Assembly: GCA_018064425.1 (NCBI GenBank)
Contig: JAGHVF010000007.1
Location: 25,837 to 89,836 of the forward strand
DNA length: 64,000 bases
Source of the DNA: Candidatus Colinaster equi
Lineage (GTDB): Bacteria; Bacillota; Clostridia; Lachnospirales; Lachnospiraceae
Direction: 5' to 3'
Part shown: positions 40,701 to 49,167 of the stretch, one piece after another
Numbering within the stretch: the stretch's first letter is position 1
How the letters are laid out: each line of letters begins with the position of its first letter
Program-made: the position numbers and the translations under genes
Notes under the pieces: model-generated
Seen by the model: the letters and a program-made list of their open reading frames with translations, nothing else
What the model was told of the DNA's origin: nothing
Databases searched by the model: none

Positions 40701-41519
40701 GTATGTAAGAATAAGATTGCCAGACCTACGGTATTCATTCCGGTATTCCCGGGTACCAACTGTGAGTATGATTCTCGAAAAGCATTTGAGAGAGCCGGTG
40801 CAGATGTAAAAACTATCGTATTCAAGAATATGACATCAGGTCAGATTGTTGATTCATTTAAGGCATATGTTGATGCGATTAATGATGCACAGATTATTAT
40901 GTTCCCGGGTGGTTTCTCAGCAGGTGATGAGCCGGATGGTAGTGCTAAATTCTTTGCTGCGGCATTCCAGAATGAAGCAGTAAAAGAGGCTGTTACAAAG
41001 CTTCTGAACGAAAGAGACGGATTGGCACTTGGTATATGTAATGGTTTCCAGGCACTTATCAAGCTTGGTCTTGTGCCTAACGGCGCGATAACAGGTCAGG
41101 ATGAGAATGCACCTACACTTACGTACAATACAATTAACCGTCACATTTCCAAGATGGTATATACAAAGGTTGTATCCAATAAGTCACCTTGGCTTCAGGG
41201 AGCAACTCTTGGCAATGTATACGTTAATCCGGCATCTCATGGTGAAGGAAGATTTGTTGCCAATGATAAGTGGCTTAAGAAGCTTATAGAAAACGGTCAG
41301 GTGGCTACAGTTTATTCTGACATGGACGGTAATGTTTCTATGGATGAGGAATACAATATCAATGGTTCATATATGGCTATTGAAGGTATTACATCTGCAG
41401 ACGGACGTGTACTTGGTAAGATGGCTCATTCCGAGAGACGTGCAGACGGTGTTGCTGTTAACATCTACGGAGAGCAGGATATGAAGATATTTGAAAGTGG
41501 TGTAAACTACTTCAAGTAA
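37728..41519 (+). CDS. purL: Phosphoribosylformylglycinamidine synthase (single-chain)
   Basis: 1263 aa; [26 protein letters not shown]; C-terminal glutaminase [13 protein letters not shown]...[18 protein letters not shown]. Confidence 0.97.
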   Translation: [1263 protein letters not shown]

Positions 41520-41611
41520 AATTGGTTGATTAGACCAAAGGTTAGATATCAAATCGGTCAGCGTAAGACTGAGTGATATAGATTTTTATGAGTAGAGAGG
41601 TTAGGAACAAA

Positions 41612-42988
41612 ATGGAAGAAACAAAGAAGACAGGCGGATGGCGCGAGAATAAGTGGATTCGTGGTGCTATCCCTGCATTGCTGCTTCACTGCAGTATCGG
41701 TACAGTTTACTGCTGGTCAATTTTTTCACAGGAGATTGGTGAGTATGTCGGATGGGATAAGTCAGCTGTAGAGTGGGCTTTCTCACTTGCAATCTTTTTC
41801 CTTGGTATGTCTGCAGCATTTATGGGCGGTATTGTAGAGAAGGATATTCACAAGTCATCACTTATTGCAACAATATGCTTCACACTTGGTATGCTCGGTA
41901 CAGGATTCTTTATCTGGTACGGTGGCGCACATCAGCATAGTGTACTCGCACTTGTTGGTATATTTGTAAGCTACGGTTGTATTATGGGTATTGGTCTTGG
42001 TACAGGTTATTTGTCACCGGTTAAGACGCTTATGCTTTGGTTCCAGGACAAGAAGGGCCTGGCTACAGGACTTGCTGTTGCAGGTTTCGGTGCTGCCAAA
42101 GCTATCGCATCACCTATTATGACAAAGCTTCTTAACAGCCTTAGTGTTAATAGTGTTAATGAAATCGGTGATGGTGTATGGAAGATGTTCCTTGTACTTG
42201 CCTGTGCATATTTCGTAATGATGTTTGTAGGTCATTTACTTCTTAAGAAGCCTGCAGGCTGGAGTGAGCCACAGACAAAGGCTAAGGGAGACAATATCTT
42301 TAAGACACTTAAGACAAAGCCACTTACCAACTACATCGGTATTTGGGTAATGTTCTATATCAACATTACATGCGGACTTGCACTTATTTCTCAGGAGAAG
42401 ATGATTTACAAGTGCGTAGGTCTTGCAGCTTCAGTAGGTATTCTTTCTACTATTTCTGCTATCTTCAATGCAGGTGGTAGACTTGGATTCTCTGCATGGG
42501 CAGATAAGCTTAAGGATCGTAATACAATCTATAAGTTAATCTTTATTCTTTCTATTGCATTTACAGGACTTGTAATGCTTACAGGCGGAATTAAGAACGG
42601 CTATGGTAATTTCTTCTTCGTAGCAATCGTTGTTTGCTTACTTATGTTTGTTAACGCAGGATACGGCGGAGGATTCTCCAATGTACCTACATTGCTTTCA
42701 GACCATTACGGAATGGGAGATATTTCGGCAATTCATGGTATTACATTGTCAGCTTGGGCATTTGCCGGACTTACAGGTAATCAGATTGCCACACTTATTG
42801 TTAAGAAGACAGGCGAATTTATTGATGTAGACGGATATTCGGTTAATCCTGTAGGATACCAGAACGTATTGTATTTCACAATTGTTCTTTATATCATCGC
42901 TCTTCTTATGTCATTGCTTTTGGTTCGTCCTTCGGGAAAGGCTCTTGAAGCTAAGAAGGCAAAGGAAGCAGCTAAGGCAGCAAAGTAA
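41612..42988 (+). CDS. MFS transporter, OxlT (oxalate:formate antiporter)-like
   Basis: 12-TM pattern; CSIGTVYCWSIFSQEIGEYVG; GIGLGTGYLSPVKTLMLWFQDKKGLATGLAVAGFG. Confidence 0.85.
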   Translation: MEETKKTGGWRENKWIRGAIPALLLHCSIGTVYCWSIFSQEIGEYVGWDKSAVEWAFSLAIFFLGMSAAFMGGIVEKDIHKSSLIATICFTLGMLGTGFFIWYGGAHQHSVLALVGIFVSYGCIMGIGLGTGYLSPVKTLMLWFQDKKGLATGLAVAGFGAAKAIASPIMTKLLNSLSVNSVNEIGDGVWKMFLVLACAYFVMMFVGHLLLKKPAGWSEPQTKAKGDNIFKTLKTKPLTNYIGIWVMFYINITCGLALISQEKMIYKCVGLAASVGILSTISAIFNAGGRLGFSAWADKLKDRNTIYKLIFILSIAFTGLVMLTGGIKNGYGNFFFVAIVVCLLMFVNAGYGGGFSNVPTLLSDHYGMGDISAIHGITLSAWAFAGLTGNQIATLIVKKTGEFIDVDGYSVNPVGYQNVLYFTIVLYIIALLMSLLLVRPSGKALEAKKAKEAAKAAK

Positions 42989-43049
42989 ATATATTGATTG
43001 TGCGAAAACTGATTTGTTTGCGCTTATGAATCAAATGTGAATTTTTTAG

Positions 43050-43077
43050 GGGCTTCCGTTTCGGAGGCCCTTTTTTT
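43050..43077 (+). terminator. Rho-independent terminator
   Basis: GGGCTTCCG-ttt-CGGAGGCCCTTTTTTT. Confidence 0.9.
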
Positions 43078-43149
43078 ATAAAAAATGTAGTGAGCTTACG
43101 GTTTATGTAATGCTTGGGGTATATATGATATAAGAGGATTGGCATCGGA

Positions 43150-43177
43150 TTCGCTAATGTTAAAAATGTGATATAAT
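43150..43177 (+). promoter_or_regulatory. Candidate promoter
   Basis: TTCGCT-N16-TATAAT. Confidence 0.4.
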
Positions 43178-43212
43178 GTAGCGTGGCGTGGGAAGACGCC
43201 GGAGTGAGAAAT

Positions 43213-43494
43213 ATGACTAAAGAAGAATTTTTGAAAAGCAAAGATTTTATGAAACTCGGAACCGCGATAAACAACGGTTCTTGGCAAGTTGCGGGAATGA
43301 CGGCACAAAGAATGCAAAAGAATGCAAAGGATGCCAAGATTGATGATTTTGACAGGCAGCTTGTTATGATAAAGCAGTGTATAGCATCGCGTAAAAAGAA
43401 TGAGGCACTTAGCGGACTGGCCGTAATGGTGGGCAAGAGAGTTAAAATGCTTGAGAGCCTTAACTCCAAAGAAGGAGAGGTACATGGAACATAA
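43213..43494 (+). CDS. Hypothetical small protein upstream of rsmH-like gene
   Basis: ATG after GGAGTGAG; overlaps the next gene by 11 nt. Confidence 0.6.
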   Translation: MTKEEFLKSKDFMKLGTAINNGSWQVAGMTAQRMQKNAKDAKIDDFDRQLVMIKQCIASRKKNEALSGLAVMVGKRVKMLESLNSKEGEVHGT

Positions 43495-44518
43495 ACGCAG
43501 AGTTCATTATTCCGGAAAATATCCGAAGAAGTTTGAGGAGAAATATAAAGAACATAATCCTGAGAAGTATGCAGATACCGTAGCCCATGTCATTGAAAAG
43601 GGTAATACGCCGGCAGGTATGCATATATCGATTATGGTAAAAGAGATTCTTGATTTTTTGCAGATTAAGTCGGGAATGAGAGGCTTGGATGCGACACTCG
43701 GATACGGCGGACATACAAGCAAGATGCTTGAACAATTGCAAGGCGAAGGTCATCTTACCGCCCTTGATGTTGACCCTATTGAATCTGCCAAGACGACGGA
43801 AAGATTAAGAAAGGCAGGATATGGTGAGGATATTCTGACAGTCAGACTTATCAATTTTGCCAATATAGATGAAGTGGCGGCATTAGACGGAAAATTTGAT
43901 TTCGTGCTTGCGGACCTTGGAGTATCATCGATGCAGATTGATAATCCGGAGCGTGGTTTTTCATATAAAATAGACGGTCCGTTGGATTTGCGACTTGATC
44001 CGTTGCATGGTGACAGTGCGGCAACACGTTTGCATCAGATTACACAAGAGGAGTTTGTCGGAATGCTTATCGAGAATTCGGATGAACCGTATGCTGAGGA
44101 AATTGCGGAGAAAGTATTCTTTCGTATGAAGTCCGGAGACCCGATGGATACAACAAAGGCACTTCGTGAAGCTATAGAAGCTGCACTTGCACGTCTTCCA
44201 AAAGATGAGAAGGAAGAGACGATTAAAAAGTCGTGTGCAAGAACATTTCAGGCGCTAAGAATTGATGTAAATAGTGAATTTGAAGTGCTATATTCATTTT
44301 TGGAAAAGTTGCCCGATGTATTGAATCCGGGCGGAAGAGTTGCTGTGCTTACATTTCATTCGGGTGAGGACAGGCTTGTTAAGAAGTCTTTTAAGCAATT
44401 CTACAAAGATGGAGTATATTCGGACGTGGCAGATGATGTTATCAGACCGTCATATGAAGAGTGCAGAGCCAATCCGCGTGCCCATTCGACCAAGATGCGT
44501 TGGGCAGTGAAGGCATAA
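43484..44518 (+). CDS. RsmH/MraW-like 16S rRNA (cytosine-N4) methyltransferase, extended (second) type
   Basis: GLDATLGYGGHTSKML; DFVLADLGVSSMQIDNPERGFSYKIDGPLDLRLDP; SCARTFQALRIDVNSEFEVL; AVLTFHSGEDRLVKKSFK. Confidence 0.9.
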   Translation: MEHKRRVHYSGKYPKKFEEKYKEHNPEKYADTVAHVIEKGNTPAGMHISIMVKEILDFLQIKSGMRGLDATLGYGGHTSKMLEQLQGEGHLTALDVDPIESAKTTERLRKAGYGEDILTVRLINFANIDEVAALDGKFDFVLADLGVSSMQIDNPERGFSYKIDGPLDLRLDPLHGDSAATRLHQITQEEFVGMLIENSDEPYAEEIAEKVFFRMKSGDPMDTTKALREAIEAALARLPKDEKEETIKKSCARTFQALRIDVNSEFEVLYSFLEKLPDVLNPGGRVAVLTFHSGEDRLVKKSFKQFYKDGVYSDVADDVIRPSYEECRANPRAHSTKMRWAVKA

Positions 44519-44587
44519 TATTGTTTGGCGATGAATATGTGCTAAGTAATAGTAGCATTTTGGAATACAGGCGAGGAAAAATTGTTG

Positions 44588-45217
44588 ATGAATAAGGTTA
44601 ATTATAATCTTGAATTTCATAAAGTTGAGAAACAGGTGCTTGAATTGGAAACAAGACCAAAGCTGTTTCTTCATGCATGTTGCGCCCCATGTGCTTCGGC
44701 ATGTATTCCCAGGGTTTGTAAGAACTGGCAGACCACTGTTTTTTTCTATAATCCCAATATTACGGATAAAAGTGAGTATGACAAGCGATATGAAGAGCTC
44801 TATCGGCTTGTTGATATCTATAATGAGAAATACAATTGTGAGATTGCTGTTTTGGACGGAGGATACGCGCCGGAGGTGTTCTATGAGTTGAGCCGTGGAC
44901 TGGAGGATGTACCGGAGAGAGGCCCCAGATGTCACAAATGTTATCGTGAGCGACTTGAGGCCACTTATAAGATGGCAAAAGAAAGAGAATATGATTATTT
45001 TGCAACAACTCTTACCTTGAGTCCACTTAAGGACGAGCAGGTGCTTAATGAAATCGGATACAGTATAGCTGATGAGGGAAATGAAAAAGATAGAGCTGTG
45101 CTTTGGCTTCCTTCGGATTTTAAGAAAGAGGGCGGATATCAACAAAGCATAGAATTGTCACATGAATATGGACTTTATAGACAGAATTATTGCGGGTGTG
45201 AGTATTCGAAAAGATAG
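44588..45217 (+). CDS. queH: Epoxyqueuosine reductase QueH (DUF208)
   Basis: LFLHACCAPCASACIP; VFFYNPNITDKSEYDKR; CHKCYRERLEATYKMAKE; YCGCEYS. Confidence 0.92.
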   Translation: MNKVNYNLEFHKVEKQVLELETRPKLFLHACCAPCASACIPRVCKNWQTTVFFYNPNITDKSEYDKRYEELYRLVDIYNEKYNCEIAVLDGGYAPEVFYELSRGLEDVPERGPRCHKCYRERLEATYKMAKEREYDYFATTLTLSPLKDEQVLNEIGYSIADEGNEKDRAVLWLPSDFKKEGGYQQSIELSHEYGLYRQNYCGCEYSKR

Positions 45218-45252
45218 ATTTTCCATGATGGCGGAGATGGCAGGAATAGTAT

Positions 45253-45531
45253 ATGGATGAGGAACAGAGATATTTCAAAAAAGCGTTACACAATTTCACA
45301 TATGATGTGGCTTGCGGCGATGCCATAAGACATCTTTATGATTTGGGATATTCGCCGGAGAAGATAAGAGACAGGTTGGATTATAAGACCACAATTGAGA
45401 ATATAACAAAAACAATTGAGGAATATGAAAAGAATAAACAGTCCGCTTTGGATGGTAAGCCGCAGTATGAATATGTACGTGAAGAGGATGAATACGGACA
45501 TACAAGTTTTAGGCGTGTGCCCAAAGGGTGA
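45253..45531 (+). CDS. Hypothetical small protein
   Basis: 92 aa, in-line with the neighbouring genes. Confidence 0.55.
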   Translation: MDEEQRYFKKALHNFTYDVACGDAIRHLYDLGYSPEKIRDRLDYKTTIENITKTIEEYEKNKQSALDGKPQYEYVREEDEYGHTSFRRVPKG

Positions 45532-45560
45532 CAGAAGAGTGACAGAAGAGTGCTAGAAGG
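45528..45560 (+). repeat. 11-bp tandem repeat across a stop codon
   Basis: GTGACAGAAGA x2 then diverged GTGCTAGAAGG. Confidence 0.75.
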
Positions 45561-45569
45561 AGGGATAAT

Positions 45570-46199
45570 ATGGATGCGATGATTATGAAAAGAAATGAAT
45601 TGTTGGCAAAACGCGTAATTTGCGGCCTTGAAGCAAGAAATATGAAGGGCTATTATGCGGCTACCAAAGCTGATGCATTAAAATTGGCATTGGAAATAAT
45701 TCCGGAAGGAAGTAAAGTCACAAAAGGTGGCTCTATGTCTGTAAAAGAAATTGGACTCACAGATGCTTTAGAGCAGGGTAATTATGATTACCTTAACAGA
45801 GAAACATGTGATGACAGAAGAAAAGCTGAGCTTTTTGCATTTGATGCGGACTACTTCTTGGGAAGCAGCAATGCAATTACGGAAGATGGAATTCTCGTTA
45901 ATATAGATGGCAATTCCAACAGAGTGTCGGCATATGCATACGGACCTAAACACGTTTTGCTTATTGTGGGTATGAATAAGGTGGCAAAGGATGTTGACAG
46001 CGCACTTAAACGTGCAAGAAATGTGGCGGCACCTATTAATGCCGGCCGTTTTAATAAGAGCACACCCTGTAGTGAGACGGGAAGTTGTATGAATTGCCTG
46101 CATCCGGATACTATCTGCTGTCAGTTCCTTATTACAAGATATTCAAGACATGCGGATAGAATACATGTAATACTTGTTGGTGAGGATTTGGGATACTGA
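45570..46199 (+). CDS. Lactate-utilisation LutB/LutC-like (DUF162) protein
   Basis: VTKGGSMSVKEIGLTDALEQGNYDYLNR; FLGSSNAITEDGILVNIDGNSNRVSAYAYGPKHVLLIVGMNKVAKD. Confidence 0.88.
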   Translation: MDAMIMKRNELLAKRVICGLEARNMKGYYAATKADALKLALEIIPEGSKVTKGGSMSVKEIGLTDALEQGNYDYLNRETCDDRRKAELFAFDADYFLGSSNAITEDGILVNIDGNSNRVSAYAYGPKHVLLIVGMNKVAKDVDSALKRARNVAAPINAGRFNKSTPCSETGSCMNCLHPDTICCQFLITRYSRHADRIHVILVGEDLGY

Positions 46200-46200
46200 T

Positions 46201-47067
46201 ATGTGGGTGTTACTTGTACTATTTTATGGTGTTGCAAAGGGATTTCGAGATGTAATTAAGAAAAAGGCGCTGACAAAGAATACCGTAATGGAGGTGCTGT
46301 TTGTATATACCTTCATTGCATTTGTTATGTGTGTTCCCGATGCACGTAATGCAATGGGAGTGCCCATACATTACTATTTTTTAATTGCAATTAAGAGCTT
46401 TATTATTTTTGTTGCATGGATATGTTCGTTCAAAGCACTTGATAATATTCCCATCAGTGTATATGGTGTAGTGGATTTGTCGAGAATGGTATTTACTACA
46501 TTTTTCGGCGTACTTGTACTGGGTGAGCAGCTGACAAAAAACGGCCTGATTGGACTAATAATCGTTATTATCGGTTTGCTGATACTCAAACAATATCCGG
46601 TTACTGTTGCCAGGATAAAGGGTAAACCTGTAGCAGTAAATGAGGATATCAAGACGCGATATGTAGTTATGGCACTTGTGTCATGTATCTGTAATGCAAT
46701 GTCGGGATGCCTGGATAAGATATACATGAGGGATCTTAACAGCTCACAGTTGCAGTTTTGGTATATGTTCTTTCTGACTGTTTTCTACGCATTGTATTTT
46801 GTTATTAAGCGTGTAAAGATTAATCCGTCGGTGTGGAAAAACGGATGGATATGGGGAATGAGTATACTTTTCTTCTTAGCGGATAGAGCATTGTTCATTG
46901 CCAATTCCTATAAAGAATCAAAAGTGACAATTATGACTCTTCTTAAACAGTCGGCGTGCATTGTTACAATTTTGTCCGGCAAATTCATATTTAAAGAGAA
47001 AAATGTGGGCTACAAGCTTGTTTGTGCAGGCGTGGTTGTCGCAGGTATCGTAATAGCATGCATGTAA
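46201..47067 (+). CDS. EamA/DMT-superfamily transporter
   Basis: About 10 TM helices; LIGLIIVIIGLLIL and GYKLVCAGVVVAGIVIACM ends. Confidence 0.88.
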   Translation: MWVLLVLFYGVAKGFRDVIKKKALTKNTVMEVLFVYTFIAFVMCVPDARNAMGVPIHYYFLIAIKSFIIFVAWICSFKALDNIPISVYGVVDLSRMVFTTFFGVLVLGEQLTKNGLIGLIIVIIGLLILKQYPVTVARIKGKPVAVNEDIKTRYVVMALVSCICNAMSGCLDKIYMRDLNSSQLQFWYMFFLTVFYALYFVIKRVKINPSVWKNGWIWGMSILFFLADRALFIANSYKESKVTIMTLLKQSACIVTILSGKFIFKEKNVGYKLVCAGVVVAGIVIACM

Positions 47068-47193
47068 ATACTTGCTATTCGTGCAGGTATAGGCATGGCT
47101 GTTGCAGGTATTGTAATAGAGTGTATGTAAACACTTGGCATTTTTGCAGTCATAGGCATGGCTGTTGCAGGTATTGTAATAGAGTGTATGTAA
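47005..47193 (+). repeat. Tandem 63-nt modules duplicating the 3' end of the DMT transporter gene (1 genic + 2 extra copies)
   Basis: Each module ends ...GTAATAG[CA]...TGTAA; TAA at 47065, 47128 and 47191, all in frame. Confidence 0.85.
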
Positions 47194-47236
47194 ACAATTA
47201 TGTGGTTGTCCATAAAGCATAGGGAGGTAGTGAGTT

Positions 47237-47629
47237 ATGATGACATATGCGTCATATTTGGCAAACGCAGGGGCAAACGTTTTGCCTATTGAAGAAGCCG
47301 TGACTTTGTATGAAGAGATGATGGATTCCATCAAGCAATGTCCTTCGGCAGATACCGAAGAACTTACGAATGAGATGTTGATCAAGGCAATAAAATATAC
47401 AAAGGTGCGTTTGGATTGGGAACTTATGAGTTTCGATGAGAAAATGGCAGCAGACCATAGCAGAACTATGTGCCATAATGCGTATATTGATTCGCTGAAT
47501 ATATTGGCCAGATACTTAAATAAATCCGGAGCTGATACGGGTTGGCGCGATAAGCTTGGCGATGAGCGTAAGCGAATCGGTGATTTTGCATGTTTTATTT
47601 CGTATGTAACAGGCATATGCAATAGGTAG
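47237..47629 (+). CDS. Hypothetical protein
   Basis: 130 aa, AGGGAGG RBS. Confidence 0.6.
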   Translation: MMTYASYLANAGANVLPIEEAVTLYEEMMDSIKQCPSADTEELTNEMLIKAIKYTKVRLDWELMSFDEKMAADHSRTMCHNAYIDSLNILARYLNKSGADTGWRDKLGDERKRIGDFACFISYVTGICNR

Positions 47630-47727
47630 GTTGAAGTTTTGACTGACAATTGTTGGAGATTTGTTATATAATATTGTTATATTGTTTATACGTTGTTTTT
47701 GGACAGATATTGTAAGCGGAGGGTGAA

Positions 47728-48606
47728 ATGAAAAAAACAAGAATACGTATTACATTGCTTGTTGTTGTGGCGATTGTGATGATGGTTGGTATGAGCACGG
47801 TGGCATATGCAGCGGCATTTTTTTACAAGGTAAAAGTGGTAAAACCAAATGACGTAATCAGCCCGGTAGGTACAGAGGATGTTGTAGATATATGGAATGA
47901 TAGTGAACAAACTGCGTATACGTATGTTAATAATACAGATTATGAGGTGCGAATATACAAGTCTGCACAGACCAGAGACGGAGAAAAAGAATGGGAGACA
48001 CCGAAGGCGTATTCGACTAGTATTAGTTCTGACGCCGGATATGATAAGACACATAGTTATACCATTGTTGTAAACGAATTCTATGTGGCACCTAAGCCAA
48101 AGCCGGACCCAAAGCCGGACCCGAAGCCGGCACCGGATACGGAACCTCAAGAGGAAGAGAAGAGCGCACCTGTAGAGGAAACTCAGGAAGAAGAGGAGAA
48201 ACAGCCTCAGCTTAACGAAGAGACATATGTTCCCAACATTGTAGCTGTTGATAAGAATCAGTTTGATAAGGTTAATGAAGGTATTGTACCAGGTGGTTCA
48301 TATAATTTTTCAGATTATGTAACACCGGCAGGTTTTGCAAGCGGAGTTGAAAAGATAGCTGATAAGAAGGATGCTTTTGGTAATGTAAGTGTATTCTCCG
48401 GAAAAGCTCTTACAATCAACAGGGCACTTCTTGAGTCACTTACGAAAAAGAATGCAACACTTTCCTATTTCTTTATGCACGAAGGCCATCTATATTGTGT
48501 AACTATTCCTGCGGGAGTTAATCCGAATCTTGTTCTTGATGAGATGGGACATTCCGGTCCTCTTAATGTAGGCGCAATCCTTGGCACAACGAGATTAATT
48601 AAGTAG
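47728..48606 (+). CDS. Secreted protein with Pro/Lys/Asp-rich linker
   Basis: Signal peptide MKKTRIRITLLVVVAIVMMVGMSTVAYAA; PKPKPDPKPDPKPAPDTEPQEEE linker; CGGAGG RBS. Confidence 0.75.
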   Translation: MKKTRIRITLLVVVAIVMMVGMSTVAYAAAFFYKVKVVKPNDVISPVGTEDVVDIWNDSEQTAYTYVNNTDYEVRIYKSAQTRDGEKEWETPKAYSTSISSDAGYDKTHSYTIVVNEFYVAPKPKPDPKPDPKPAPDTEPQEEEKSAPVEETQEEEEKQPQLNEETYVPNIVAVDKNQFDKVNEGIVPGGSYNFSDYVTPAGFASGVEKIADKKDAFGNVSVFSGKALTINRALLESLTKKNATLSYFFMHEGHLYCVTIPAGVNPNLVLDEMGHSGPLNVGAILGTTRLIK

Positions 48607-48686
48607 ACTTAAGCCTGATATAATCTTAAGCTTGATATGTAGTAGCTTTTTGTATTGTTCTATATATTAATATGTCAAATAAAAGT

Positions 48687-48728
48687 AAAGTCGGATATGG
48701 GTATTTCTCATATCCGACTTTGCTTTTT
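48687..48728 (+). terminator. Rho-independent terminator
   Basis: AAAGTCGGATATG-ggtatttct-CATATCCGACTTTGCTTTTTG. Confidence 0.88.
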
Positions 48729-48794
48729 GTCTTCTTATGTAGGCAGTTTTTTGTCTTCTTATGTAGGCTGTTTTTGCTTTTCTTATGTAAGCTG
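48723..48794 (+). repeat. 24-bp tandem repeat x3
   Basis: CTTTTTGTCTTCTTATGTAGGCAG / TTTTTTGTCTTCTTATGTAGGCTG / TTTTTGCTTTTCTTATGTAAGCTG. Confidence 0.85.
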
Positions 48795-48807
48795 CTATGC
48801 GGCATGG

Positions 48808-48847
48808 TGATATTGATGCCTAGTGATATTGATGCCTAGTGATATTA
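48808..48847 (+). repeat. 16-bp tandem repeat x2.5
   Basis: TGATATTGATGCCTAG x2 + TGATATTA. Confidence 0.85.
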
Positions 48848-48870
48848 TAGGGCGCTTGGTAATAGTTTTG

Positions 48871-49167
48871 TCCATTGCCGGAAATGGAAAAAAAGAGCAA
48901 TCCCGGCAACGAGAAGTGAAAAAAGCAAGTGTGTCCATTACCGGAAATGGAAAAAAAGAGCAATCCCGGCAACGAGAAGTGAAAAAAGCAAGTGTATCCA
49001 TTGCCGGAAATGGAAAAAAAGAGCAATCCCGGCAGCGAGAAGTGAAAAAAGCAAGTGTATCCATTGCCGGAAATGGAAAAAAAGAGCAATCCCGGCAACG
49101 AGAAGTGAAAAAAGCAAGTGTGTCCGTTGCCGGAAATGGAAAAAAAGAGCAATCCCGGCAACGAGAA
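48871..49167 (+). repeat. 63-bp tandem repeat array, ~4.7 copies (family member 1)
   Basis: Units start with TCC at 48871, 48934, 48997, 49060, 49123; TCCATTGCCGGAAATGGAAAAAAAGAGCAATCCCGGCAACGAGAAGTGAAAAAAGCAAGTGTG. Confidence 0.95.

Noticed and set aside
46918-47649. 243-aa minus-strand ORF with CLHTLYYNTCNSHAY repeats
   Set aside because: It is antisense to the DMT transporter end, its duplicated tail and the 47237 gene; its repeats just mirror the plus-strand tail modules.
48871-49167. CRISPR array
   Set aside because: The whole 63-bp period is near-identical from unit to unit; there are no unique spacers and no cas genes nearby.
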